From: Flavobacterium sandaracinum
GTDB lineage: Bacteria > Bacteroidota > Bacteroidia > Flavobacteriales > Flavobacteriaceae
Direction of reading: 5' to 3'
Length of the DNA: 64,000 nt
Assembly (NCBI RefSeq): GCF_004349135.1
Contig: NZ_SMFN01000002.1
Location: 62,001 to 126,000, forward strand
The position numbers and the translations under genes were made by a program. The notes under the pieces are model-generated. The model searched no databases, was not told the origin of the DNA, and was given only the letters and a program-made list of their open reading frames with translations. Shown here one piece after another: positions 34,887 to 43,785 of this stretch (within the stretch, counting starts at the first letter, position 1; every line of letters begins with the position of its first letter).

Positions 34887-35606
34887 ATGAAAACTATTTA
34901 TAAAGCAGCTGTACTTATTATTACAGTCCTTTTTAGCAGTACTGCCGTATTTGCTCAGACAAAGGATGAAAAAGCAAATTTAATTGTGCAAGAAATGCTT
35001 ACGGCTATGGGCGGTATCAAAAACTACAATGCGACCCATTTCATTCAATGGGATTTTGTGAACAGAAAAATATTTTGGGACAAATGGACGGGAGATGTTC
35101 GCATTGAGAACCCAGCAGCAAAGCAAGTGGTTTTAGTAAACATAAATACTTTAAAAGGCAAGGCCTATGAGAACGGCCTACTAGTGAATGACGATACCAA
35201 AACCCAAGAGCTACTAGTAAAAGCTAAAAACTGGTGGATCAATGATTCGTATTGGTTGGTGATGCCTTGGAAATTACAAGATCCAGGAGTACAACTAAAA
35301 TATATAAAAACTGACCAATTACCAGATGGTAAAACGGTAGATATTTTGCAACTTACCTTTAATGCAGTTGGTGTAACCCCTGAAAATAAATACTGGCTGT
35401 ATGTAGATAAAAAAGAGCATTTAATTACGCAATGGGCCTACTATAAAAACTTTAATGATACCGAACCAAAGTTTTTAAAACCTTGGAATAATTATCAAAA
35501 AGCGGGTACTATTTTACTTTCTTTTGACAGACCTAATGAAGATGTAGGACCAAAAAATGTGATTGTTAAATCAAATTTTGATGCCTCTATTTTTACGGAA
35601 CTATAA
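34887..35606 (+). CDS. Secreted DUF6503-like (LolA-type fold) protein
   Basis: A 239-residue protein with a signal peptide (cleavage after TAVFAQ, about residue 24). The mature part opens with a helix (LIVQEMLTAMGG) followed by beta-strands rich in Trp, similar to outer-membrane-lipoprotein-sorting folds (GKAYENGLLV, WINDSYWLVMPWKL, YWLYVDKKEHLI). I place it tentatively in the DUF6503 family. The ATG at 34887 was chosen because it starts the signal peptide and follows a promoter box. It ends in a strong bidirectional terminator. Confidence 0.75.
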   Translation: MKTIYKAAVLIITVLFSSTAVFAQTKDEKANLIVQEMLTAMGGIKNYNATHFIQWDFVNRKIFWDKWTGDVRIENPAAKQVVLVNINTLKGKAYENGLLVNDDTKTQELLVKAKNWWINDSYWLVMPWKLQDPGVQLKYIKTDQLPDGKTVDILQLTFNAVGVTPENKYWLYVDKKEHLITQWAYYKNFNDTEPKFLKPWNNYQKAGTILLSFDRPNEDVGPKNVIVKSNFDASIFTEL

Positions 35607-35633
35607 AAAAGACCTTTTGTAATTAATTTTGCA

Positions 35634-35676
35634 AATACAAAAAAACCAGTCTATATCAGGCTGGTTTTTTTGTATT
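35634..35676. terminator. Bidirectional terminator with an 18-bp stem
   Basis: The arms 35634-35651 and 35659-35676 pair through one G-T pair over 18 positions, with A-run and T-run inside the stem. It lies between the plus-strand 34887 gene and the minus-strand DoxX pair. Confidence 0.9.
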
Positions 35677-35719
35677 ATTGATTATTGTTGTTCTTATCCA
35701 ACTACTACGTACCTTAATT

Positions 35720-36064
35720 CTAGAATATTTTTAGTGTTTCAATAAAGATATATAAGTTTAGCCCAAAATAAAATAAAGCAGGAGATGACGCCCACAAACC
35801 GTCTTTAATTTTTAGTCTTACAATTACTCCCAAAAACATCAATAAAGCTAAACCTCCGGCAGAGAGCAGTAAAATAGAGTCGTATAGTAAGCCAATTAGT
35901 AAACCTAAAGCTCCCACAATCTCTAAAACTGCAGTAAGCGTTCCAAATTTACTCAATCCAAAGCGGACAAATTCACTTTTCATTTTTGGATTTGTAAAAT
36001 AAGCGATTCCATAGACTAAGAAAGAGAGACTCGAAAAAAGAATTAAAACTTCTAGTAAACGCAT
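35720..36064 (-). CDS. DoxX-like membrane protein (second of a pair)
   Basis: A 114-residue integral membrane protein with four hydrophobic helices and the DoxX-like features YFTNPKMKSEFVRFGL and VLEIVGALGLLIG. Its ATG overlaps the stop of the preceding gene (TAATG), so translation is coupled. DoxX-like proteins are small quinone- or redox-associated membrane proteins; the role here is unknown. Confidence 0.8.
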   Translation of the reverse strand: MRLLEVLILFSSLSFLVYGIAYFTNPKMKSEFVRFGLSKFGTLTAVLEIVGALGLLIGLLYDSILLLSAGGLALLMFLGVIVRLKIKDGLWASSPALFYFGLNLYIFIETLKIF

Positions 36065-36411
36065 TAGGCAATTAAATTAAGGGTTACGGCAGCAATATAC
36101 AGACTTAGTAGCATCAGAAAAAATGATGGCATTCGCTTTTGCCAAGGATTATTCACTTTAAAGTGAAAATATTGTGCGCTCAACATCAAGAGAGCCATCA
36201 AAAGTGCTGGAATTAGCACGAGCGAAGGATACCAGATACCAGTTATAAGTAATGTTGCCAGTGCTATTTTCGTCGCTCCAACAAGTGTTCGTATCAAATC
36301 ACTTAGTCCATATTGCTTAAATTCTTTTACAATATTATCAAAGCGGAATACCCATACAATAATAACAGAAATAGCAACAATGAGTTGTGCAATCACGGAT
36401 AAATTTATCAT
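36064..36411 (-). CDS. DoxX-like membrane protein (first of a pair)
   Basis: A 115-residue four-helix membrane protein with the same layout as its downstream neighbour (FDNIVKEFKQYGLSDLIR, then LVGATKIALATLLITG). It is probably a distant paralogue. The one-base stop/start overlap suggests that the two are made together and may form a heteromeric complex (inference). Confidence 0.78.
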   Translation of the reverse strand: MINLSVIAQLIVAISVIIVWVFRFDNIVKEFKQYGLSDLIRTLVGATKIALATLLITGIWYPSLVLIPALLMALLMLSAQYFHFKVNNPWQKRMPSFFLMLLSLYIAAVTLNLIA

Positions 36412-36720
36412 TTTAGTTTTTTTTAATTTTCTTACTCTTTTGGCTTTTCAGTTACTGCCCCGTTATTTTATAGTGAGTTCTGGTCTTCACTTATATACTG
36501 CCTGTTTAATTCGGTTTCAAAATTAATTTATAATTTTATGTTGGTTGTAAACCATTGTAACGGCTATAAAATTAGGATAAATTAGTACTGGAATTCGATC
36601 ATTTTGAGATGGTTTATTTAAGGGTATCGCTAATTTTAGTTAAACGAAAAACAGGATTCGGAAAGGTAATGTTTCTGAGTCACAACTTAAACCAAAACGA
36701 CGGCTGCCTATTCATCTATG
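36412..36720. other. Non-coding stretch
   Basis: About 309 bases between the DoxX pair and the beta-lactamase stop. On the minus strand TAATTTTG (36518-36525) could be a -7 box for the DoxX pair, with a leader of about 100 bases. No gene, strong hairpin or repeat was recognised. Confidence 0.4.
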
Positions 36721-37542
36721 CTATTTAATTAGTTTTAATTTTTTTAATGCTTCTTTGGTCGAATTTAAGCGAATAATTGGAAATTCTTCCATGTCTGTTT
36801 CTTGCTTTTCCACATTTGTTGCGAAAAAATAAACAGAATTACTCGTTTCTAAATACCCAACTAACCAGCCATTATTCATTCCATTACTCATTCCCCAGCC
36901 CGTTTTTCCGCTTAAAATATAATTTTCTGTTTTCTCAAGCTGCATTATGTCTCTCATTATATTTTCGGTTCTTTTTGAAATCGGTAATTGTGAGAAATAT
37001 AATCTTTCTAAAAAGTCAATTTGTTGCATCTGAGAAAATATCGATTTTCCTTCTAGCCAAAAATTATCAATTGTTAAAGTATCGAAAATCATTCCATCAT
37101 AACTTAATTTTTTCAAGTACGATTTCATTCTTTTTACACCTATCTTTCTTGCGATTTCTTGATAGCAGGGAACGCAAGAAACTTGAAATGCTTTTTTGAA
37201 AGTCAAATCTTCTTCCCATTTTTTAAATCTACGCTTATCTCCGTTCCATTTAAAAATTGTAGAATCGTTTTTAATTATTCCAGACTCTAAAGCAATAATT
37301 GAATTTGGAATTTTGAACGTTGATGCTGGAATTACTCCTGTTTTTGACCATTCAAAGTCGTTAGAATAATATGTTTTATTTTTTACATCATAAATTAAAA
37401 TGGAACCTTTTACTTTTAAACTATCTAAAATATTTCCAAATTCGGACTTTACGATTTCTTTTGGTTTTAAATTTTTAGTTTGGCAATTTCCATAAAAATT
37501 CACAAATAATATAAGATTAAAAAGGACGAATAGCTTTCTCAT
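36721..37542 (-). CDS. Class D (OXA-type) beta-lactamase
   Basis: A 273-residue secreted serine hydrolase. The active-site motifs of class D enzymes are S74-T-F-K77 (with the carboxylatable lysine), S122-C-V124, and K213-T-G215. W162 in FWLEG, which stabilises the lysine carbamate in this class, is present. The usual (Y/F)GN motif appears as Y148-D-G150, which is unusual. The signal peptide ends near YGNCQ; the cysteine might be lipidated, although Asn at -1 is atypical. It stands alone in gene-poor DNA with no BlaR/BlaI-like genes. Confidence 0.92.
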   Translation of the reverse strand: MRKLFVLFNLILFVNFYGNCQTKNLKPKEIVKSEFGNILDSLKVKGSILIYDVKNKTYYSNDFEWSKTGVIPASTFKIPNSIIALESGIIKNDSTIFKWNGDKRRFKKWEEDLTFKKAFQVSCVPCYQEIARKIGVKRMKSYLKKLSYDGMIFDTLTIDNFWLEGKSIFSQMQQIDFLERLYFSQLPISKRTENIMRDIMQLEKTENYILSGKTGWGMSNGMNNGWLVGYLETSNSVYFFATNVEKQETDMEEFPIIRLNSTKEALKKLKLIK

Positions 37543-37563
37543 TTTAATTTATTTTCCTTTAGC

Positions 37564-37591
37564 TTGTCTGCTATTCTAAGATAACAGACAA
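37564..37591. promoter_or_regulatory. Palindrome upstream of the beta-lactamase
   Basis: TTGTCTG (37564-37570) and CAGACAA (37585-37591) are perfect 7-base arms. The pairing continues as TAT/ATA after one mismatch. It lies 22 to 49 bases before the ATG at 37542, where an operator or a leader hairpin would be expected. The sequence does not carry a TACA...TGTA BlaI/MecI box. Confidence 0.4.
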
Positions 37592-37960
37592 CTTATTTAC
37601 AGCTCTAAAGTATCAGACTTATCTGCCTTATTATGTTTGTAATAGTCGACTCAATTTCAGACTAAATTCTTTAACGAATATATAAATAATTCTTTACAAA
37701 TCATTAAATGAATTTTAATTTAATGAAGAGTTTTGGTATACTTTGTAGTTTGAATTTGTTGTTTTAAATCTGTTCTTTTTTTAATATTCTATTTAGCTAG
37801 GAGGTGGTGTTCTCACTTAAATGTGAGGCGTAATTGAAATGGGCAACAGAGCGTTAATCTGGTTTGGTTTTAAAATACGGATGCAATTGTTCCTTGTTAG
37901 ATGTGCATGCTCTAAGTCGGAGGATGGGTAATTGTTCTAATGAAAATTTGATGGTATTGA

Positions 37961-38030
37961 TAGACCTGATAGTAACGGCATCCTTTATGTCCTTTCTTTA
38001 AGGACATAAAGATAGAGTGAATAGCAGGAG
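37961..38030 (+). repeat. Dispersed stem-loop repeat, copy D
   Basis: Left box TAGACCTGATAGTAACGGC, then ATCC with the extra C, arms TTTATGTCCTT and AAGGACATAAA around loop TCTTT, and right box GATAGAGTGAATAGCAGGAG. The arms differ from other copies but pair fully. It lies about 260 bases before the large surface protein gene. Confidence 0.82.
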
Positions 38031-38257
38031 CGGTATTGTTCTGCAAAATTAGCCTTCTGCTTCAAAAACACAGAGCAATATTATCTATAATTAATTGGCT
38101 GTAAATATTTAATTTATAGTGAGTTTTAATGGGTTTATTGTAACGAAATATGGATAATTGCATGTGTATTGCTATGTTTTTTACTTATAAGATATGTATT
38201 ATGAAAAAAAACTAAATAATATGAATTGAAATCTTTATAAGTTCAAAAAAAAATAGA

Positions 38258-38265
38258 TACTTTTG
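38258..38265 (+). promoter_or_regulatory. Putative -7 promoter box of the surface protein operon
   Basis: TACTTTTG fits TAnnTTTG; transcription would start near 38271, about 20 bases before the ATG at 38291. The -33 half is not clear. Confidence 0.5.
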
Positions 38266-38290
38266 CGCCATAATTAACGAATTTTATTAC

Positions 38291-41200
38291 ATGAGGAATC
38301 TTTATCTTCTAGCACATATCTTTTTTTTATTAGTGGCTGTTTCGGTTTTTGCAAATAGTAAAACAGGTGATAAAAGCCATGACAAAAAAATACACTCTAC
38401 AACTTATAAAATTGAATTAGTAGCGCCTGTTGTTACTTTTGTTTATAATAATGATGGTAGTTGTTCTGGTACTCCAATAACATTTACTTCAAGTATAAGT
38501 GGCGATGCTCCTTATACTTACCAATGGGATTTTGGAGATGGTGGTGTATCTACTGTTGCTAATCCCACTCATATTTTTACAGCTGTTGGTTGTGGAACTC
38601 AAAATTTCAATGTAAAACTAACTGTTACTGATCGCAACGGCGTGAGTACGTCCCTTACAAAAGTTGTTTTGGTAAAGCAAAAGCCAGATTTGAAATTTGT
38701 AAATTTAAATCCATCCTCAGGCACTCCTTTCGAAAAATGTGGGGATAATAATTCGGATCCTAGATATACAATTAATGTAGGGAATTCTTCCGGTTCAATT
38801 TCATGTATTGCCTCCTATAATATAGAATGGGGAGATGGGACTGTTGAAACAAATGTTACCTTTCCCAAAATGCATACCTATATGCGTTTAGGGTCATTTA
38901 ATATGGTTATAACAGCTGTAGGTGCTAACGGCTGTACCAATGCAATTACGTATGTAGTTAAAAATTCAAATAATCCAATAGGAGCACTCATCGCTCCTGG
39001 TAATACTACTAATTTTTGTATTCCAGTTGCTCCAATGGATTTTGCTATAGGTTCGTGGGCACTCAATCCTTCAGATACGAATTATACCGTTAATTATGGA
39101 GATGGCACCATTCGAAATTATACTCAAGCCCAACTAGAAGCCTCTGTTTATTATAATAGGATCAATCCGTCTGCCTCCCAAAACTTCCCTATTCCGCATA
39201 CTTTTACACGCTTCAATTGTCCCTCTGGCAACACTGTTGGACTAACCATAACCACTTCCTGCGGTAGTACTTTCCTAACTGCTGGTCCAATCATTATTTT
39301 AGATGTGCCTATTGTAGATTTTAGCGTTACTAATATTGCTTGTGCTAATACGTCAGTTTTTTTTACTAATAATACGATTGCAGGATATACTAATGACTGT
39401 AGCACTTTTAATGTGTACACTTGGAATTTTGGTGATGGAACTCCAATTTCAAGACAGGTCAATCCTAGTCATGTATACACAACACCTGGGACGTATACGA
39501 TTTCATTGTTTGCAGAAACACCTTGTGGTATAGGAAGAACGGTTACCAGAACAATTTGTGTAGAACCTATTTTACGACCGACTTTTACTTTTGCAAGAGC
39601 GTGTGCAGGAACAGATTTACAGATCACTAATACCACGGATACGCGTCAAAGTTGTGGTACGGAAAGTTATTATTGGGAAATCACTAATTATTTTGAAGGC
39701 TTTTGTGGTAAAAGACCGGAGCAATGGTTTTTTACAAATGGTACCAACTCCTTTTCAAAAAATCCAGTGATTAATTTTGTTACTCCAGGAACGTATTATC
39801 TTAGATTAAGAAGCCGAAATTCCTGTGGAATCGACCAATATAGAACCGAAATAATTGAGGTTAAGAAAAAGCCAGTTACTACTTTAAATCCCATATCAGA
39901 TTTTTGTAATTCGGCAACAATTAATCCCGTAGGTACAGTGGTAGAAAGTTGTGCTCCAACTTCTGAACTGACTTATCTATGGAGTTTTCCAGGTGGAACG
40001 CCATCGTCCTCGACCTTGCTCAATCCAGGATCCATTAATTATGCTATAAGTGGAAATTATCAAGCTATTTTTAGTGTTTCTAATAGCTGTGGAACGACAA
40101 CTCAAACGAGAAATTTCTCGGTAAATACGGTATTGTCTCCTATCATATCACCAAAATCAGCCGAAATTTGTAGCGGTGGATCATTTCTAATTCGGCCTAC
40201 TACTAATGGCACTGATAATGTTCCATCCAATACTACTTACACTTGGTCAAACCCTGTTGTGAATCCTTCAGGTTCAGTAAGTGGTGTATCTTCACAAGCA
40301 TCACCTACAACGAGCATTGGTCAGACATTAATCAACACTACGAATAATCCAGCAACAGTAACGTATACCGTTTCACCTATCGCAGGGAGCTGTTCTGGGC
40401 CTAATTTTACAGTTACAGTAACGGTCAATCCATTGATAAATGTGGCTGAAACCATTAAAAACGCAACTTGTTTTGGGTCTGATGATGGCGCCATCAGTAT
40501 TGCTGTAGCCGGCGGCATCCCTTTTGTAACAGGGCCATCTTATCTTTTTTCATGGACTGGGCCTAATGGCTTTACTAGTACGAATCAAGCTATTTCTGGT
40601 CTGAAACCAGGTATTTATAATCTAAGAGTTATTGATAATGGTACTTGTCCTTTTACAAGAAGTTACACGGTTAGAGAACCCGATAAATTTAGTTTTTCTG
40701 GATTTAAAAATGATATATCTTGTTTTGGATTAAATGATGGAAAGGTTTTATTAACAACTACGGGTGGAACTCTGCCTTATGCCTTTGTATGGACTAGAAA
40801 TGGAAACCCTCTTGCCACAACTGAAGATCTTAGTAATTTGTCTCCAGGAACGTACAAAGTAACCATTACGGAAGCGAACAATTGTGACACCTTGTCCGAA
40901 ATTTTTACAATTATTGAGCCACCTTTGTTAGAGGTAAAACTTGTTAGTCAAGTGAATATTTTGTGTTATGGTGATTTTACTGGTGAAATTAATATAGTTA
41001 CAACAGGCGGTAGAGCAACAGAAATTGCACCTGGTGCTTTTAATTATAGATACAATTGGTCGGGGCCAAATGGATACAGTAGTACCAATCAGAATTTACG
41101 CAATGTAGCAGCCGGAACTTATAATTTAACAGTTACAGATAATTCTGGCTGTACAGATAACTTGCAAGTAATTTTACTTCAAAATAATGAAATACGGTTA

Positions 41201-42670
41201 GAGTTTTCAAAAACAGAGATAGCTTGTTACAACGATGCAAATGCTTCGATTACGATTACCAATATTACAGGAGGAATTCCTTTTGCAACAGGCAATCCGT
41301 ACCAAATAAAATGGAGTAATTTAGGTACAGGACGTGTCCAAAATAATTTATCAGCGGGTACATATACCATCACAATTACAGACGCATTAAACTGTGAAAA
41401 AGCTTTTAATATAACCATTGACAATGCGCCGGTTTTTACAATAAATCCAACTGTAAAGCAGATTTCATGTTTTGGAGCAAAAGACGCTTACATTCGATTG
41501 AATCTTATTGGAGGGAAAGCGCCTGTTACTTTAGTTTGGGAAGATGATCCAACCGCTGGTATCGATCGAAATAACATAGGACCCGGAAAATATACTGTTA
41601 CTATTACAGATGGTAAATTTTGTAAAATTAAAGAAACTTTCCTCATTGTTGAACCGTTACTACTAGAATTACGAGCTGATGTTTCAAATCCTTTAAGTTG
41701 TCTGGACGCGAATACTGGAGCAATCAATTTGGTTGTAACTGGCGGCGCGCCTCCATTTACATATTCTTGGTCTAATGGTGCTACAACCGAGGATTTACAG
41801 AATCTTCCACCCGAAAATTACACCGTAACGGTAACGGATGCCAATGGTTGTAAAAAATCGGAATCTTGGAAGATTATTCGATTCGAACAATTGACACCTA
41901 CCATTGAAGTGCGTACTGATTTTGATTGTGCTACGAAATATGTGAAAGAAACATTTATAGGAAATGTCAAAGGAGGTGTTCCTCCATACCAATTAAGCTG
42001 GTCTGACGGTGTAGTTACCGGAGTGAACAATGAAATAATGAACACAAATAATAATGGCTTGATTATTTTTACTGTCACGGATAGCTTTGGTTGCACTGCA
42101 AATAGTACGTATAATGTAGCTACACCAGTTCTAGGGATAGCTAATTTCGAAACTAGTTCGTACGGAAATGATGTTTATGGTTTGTATTCAATTTTTGATC
42201 CGATACTATTCACCAACCTAGCCACGGGAGATTTTACAAAAATTTCATGGGATTTTGGTGATGGTAATTTTTCCGACGAGGAAAATCCAAAACATATTTA
42301 TACTAAAGTCGGAACTTACACTATTAAGCAAACGGTTACGTATCCTTTTGGCTGTCAATATGTACATACGGCTACAGTGAATGTTGAAAAGGGGTACAGC
42401 CTAATAATGCCAAATGCATTTACGCCTAATAATGACGGTACAAACGATTCATTTGCTCCTGTATTCTTGGGGTTTATAGAAATGACTTTAGCGGTTTATG
42501 ACTCTTGGGGAAGTGTCATCTACAGCGAAACTGGGCAAACTATAAAAGGATGGAACGGGAAGGTTAATGATTTAGATGCTGAAAATGGGAATTACTTTTT
42601 TAAACTTAGCGCCAAAACATTTTACAACCACACCATAATCGAAGATGGTGCTTTCACATTAATTAAATAA
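38291..42670 (+). CDS. Large T9SS type B cargo protein with PKD and SprB-like repeats
   Basis: A 1459-residue surface protein. A signal peptide (residues 1-21) is followed by PKD-type domains (WDFGDGG near 80, WNFGDGTP near 380, WDFGDGNF near 1320). About seven SprB-like repeats lie between roughly residues 715 and 1270, each with a Cys-Phe/Tyr-Gly/Asp start, a GG(x)P turn and a final TVTDxxxC segment. The C-terminus (NAFTPNNDGTND, then YDSWGSVIYSE, then GWNGK) is the gliding-motility-associated type B signal that directs export by the type IX secretion system. The PorP/SprF partner follows 17 bases later. Likely roles are adhesion or gliding. Confidence 0.93.
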   Translation: MRNLYLLAHIFFLLVAVSVFANSKTGDKSHDKKIHSTTYKIELVAPVVTFVYNNDGSCSGTPITFTSSISGDAPYTYQWDFGDGGVSTVANPTHIFTAVGCGTQNFNVKLTVTDRNGVSTSLTKVVLVKQKPDLKFVNLNPSSGTPFEKCGDNNSDPRYTINVGNSSGSISCIASYNIEWGDGTVETNVTFPKMHTYMRLGSFNMVITAVGANGCTNAITYVVKNSNNPIGALIAPGNTTNFCIPVAPMDFAIGSWALNPSDTNYTVNYGDGTIRNYTQAQLEASVYYNRINPSASQNFPIPHTFTRFNCPSGNTVGLTITTSCGSTFLTAGPIIILDVPIVDFSVTNIACANTSVFFTNNTIAGYTNDCSTFNVYTWNFGDGTPISRQVNPSHVYTTPGTYTISLFAETPCGIGRTVTRTICVEPILRPTFTFARACAGTDLQITNTTDTRQSCGTESYYWEITNYFEGFCGKRPEQWFFTNGTNSFSKNPVINFVTPGTYYLRLRSRNSCGIDQYRTEIIEVKKKPVTTLNPISDFCNSATINPVGTVVESCAPTSELTYLWSFPGGTPSSSTLLNPGSINYAISGNYQAIFSVSNSCGTTTQTRNFSVNTVLSPIISPKSAEICSGGSFLIRPTTNGTDNVPSNTTYTWSNPVVNPSGSVSGVSSQASPTTSIGQTLINTTNNPATVTYTVSPIAGSCSGPNFTVTVTVNPLINVAETIKNATCFGSDDGAISIAVAGGIPFVTGPSYLFSWTGPNGFTSTNQAISGLKPGIYNLRVIDNGTCPFTRSYTVREPDKFSFSGFKNDISCFGLNDGKVLLTTTGGTLPYAFVWTRNGNPLATTEDLSNLSPGTYKVTITEANNCDTLSEIFTIIEPPLLEVKLVSQVNILCYGDFTGEINIVTTGGRATEIAPGAFNYRYNWSGPNGYSSTNQNLRNVAAGTYNLTVTDNSGCTDNLQVILLQNNEIRLEFSKTEIACYNDANASITITNITGGIPFATGNPYQIKWSNLGTGRVQNNLSAGTYTITITDALNCEKAFNITIDNAPVFTINPTVKQISCFGAKDAYIRLNLIGGKAPVTLVWEDDPTAGIDRNNIGPGKYTVTITDGKFCKIKETFLIVEPLLLELRADVSNPLSCLDANTGAINLVVTGGAPPFTYSWSNGATTEDLQNLPPENYTVTVTDANGCKKSESWKIIRFEQLTPTIEVRTDFDCATKYVKETFIGNVKGGVPPYQLSWSDGVVTGVNNEIMNTNNNGLIIFTVTDSFGCTANSTYNVATPVLGIANFETSSYGNDVYGLYSIFDPILFTNLATGDFTKISWDFGDGNFSDEENPKHIYTKVGTYTIKQTVTYPFGCQYVHTATVNVEKGYSLIMPNAFTPNNDGTNDSFAPVFLGFIEMTLAVYDSWGSVIYSETGQTIKGWNGKVNDLDAENGNYFFKLSAKTFYNHTIIEDGAFTLIK

Positions 42671-42687
42671 AAGTAACGAATCCACTA

Positions 42688-43689
42688 ATGAAGATTAAAC
42701 TATTTATCATACTTATTTTGTGTTTCTTTTACTCCACATTAAGAGCGCAAGATCCCGTTTTTACGCAATATTTTCTAATTCCTGAAACCTTAAATCCAGG
42801 TTTTTCAGGCTTCATGGAAACCACCTACACCGGTATAATCCATCGAGAACAGTGGCCGGATTTAGATTTAAAAATTACTACAGACTATGCTTTTATCAAT
42901 ACTTGGAACGAAAGTATGAATAGTGGTTTTGGTATCAGTGTTTTAAATCAAAGAGAAAATGTTACTAATTATAATTTTTCGCAAGTCAATGCGAATTATG
43001 CATACCGGGTAAGAATTAGTGATGATTGGGAATTTAGACCTGCTATAGAAGTTGGGTTTGGGCTTAAATCATTTGCATTTCAAAATTTACTTTTGGAAGA
43101 TCAGATTAATATTAGATCAGGGATTATAAATACCAGCTCTATAGATCCACTTTTGTTAAACGATAAAGTTAGCTTTTTTGATGCTACAGCAGGGATGGTT
43201 TTTAATACTGAAAACATGTGGATTGGCTTGTCTATGAAGCACTTGAATAAACCAAATATTTCCTTCACTCAAGATGGAAATATACCGTTGAACACCTTTT
43301 TCTCTTTAAGCACTGGGTATGAATTTTTATTGGCTAATTATATCGATGTGCAATTCTTCCCGTATGCGACTAAAATGTTTGTAACTGCTAATTATATGCA
43401 GCAAGCTCGTTATAATCGCTTGGATATAGGAACATCGATCTTATTCGAGAAAATGTTTTTTGGCGCCACTGCTGTAACAAACCCTGCTAAAAATGGAATC
43501 AATAGCCATTTACTAACATCGGTTAATCTTTTTACCGGCTTGCAATACGATCACCTGCGATTAGGAATCTCTTATGATTTAAATACTTCTAAAATTGGAA
43601 AAACGGGTGGTATTTATGAATTATCACTAACGTATCAGTTTAATCTAGATAAAAAATGTTTTGGCTGTCCTAATTATACGGGCAGGTAA
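42688..43689 (+). CDS. PorP/SprF family type IX secretion membrane protein
   Basis: A 333-residue outer-membrane protein with a signal peptide (ending TLRAQ, about residue 20) and the family start DPVFTQYFLIPETLNPGFSGF. The rest is beta-barrel-like. PorP/SprF proteins are dedicated partners of type B cargo proteins and are needed for their attachment to or export through the outer membrane. It starts 17 bases after the large cargo gene and is certainly in its operon. The end is a cysteine-containing tail (CFGCPNYTGR). Confidence 0.93.
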   Translation: MKIKLFIILILCFFYSTLRAQDPVFTQYFLIPETLNPGFSGFMETTYTGIIHREQWPDLDLKITTDYAFINTWNESMNSGFGISVLNQRENVTNYNFSQVNANYAYRVRISDDWEFRPAIEVGFGLKSFAFQNLLLEDQINIRSGIINTSSIDPLLLNDKVSFFDATAGMVFNTENMWIGLSMKHLNKPNISFTQDGNIPLNTFFSLSTGYEFLLANYIDVQFFPYATKMFVTANYMQQARYNRLDIGTSILFEKMFFGATAVTNPAKNGINSHLLTSVNLFTGLQYDHLRLGISYDLNTSKIGKTGGIYELSLTYQFNLDKKCFGCPNYTGR

Positions 43690-43719
43690 AGTACGAGCAA
43701 ATACTAGTATTGCAAAAAA

Positions 43720-43743
43720 AACACCAGCTGTTTGACTGGTGTT
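43720..43743 (-). terminator. Terminator (minus strand) of the DUF808 gene
   Basis: AACACCAG and CTGGTGTT pair perfectly around an 8-base loop. On the minus strand a T-run follows, so it ends DUF808 transcripts; on the plus strand it may also weakly end the PorP transcript. Confidence 0.78.
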
Positions 43744-43785
43744 GGTTACTATTTATAGTATTGCAATCTGCAATGCGTGTTTGTT

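Larger units (their letters stand above)
37592..38290. other. Long non-coding stretch with one repeat
   Basis: About 700 bases between the beta-lactamase promoter region and the large surface protein gene. It holds repeat copy D (37961-38030) and the promoter box at 38258-38265. CAGACT words recur at 37614 and 37651. No coding potential of useful length was seen on either strand. Confidence 0.5.

Noticed and set aside
37156..37199. Open frame on the plus strand opposite the beta-lactamase (36777-37199)
   Set aside because: It is the complement of a well-supported class D gene and has no recognisable family features.
38878..39462. Minus-strand frames inside the large T9SS cargo gene
   Set aside because: They are shadows of the 1459-residue coding frame, with no family features.
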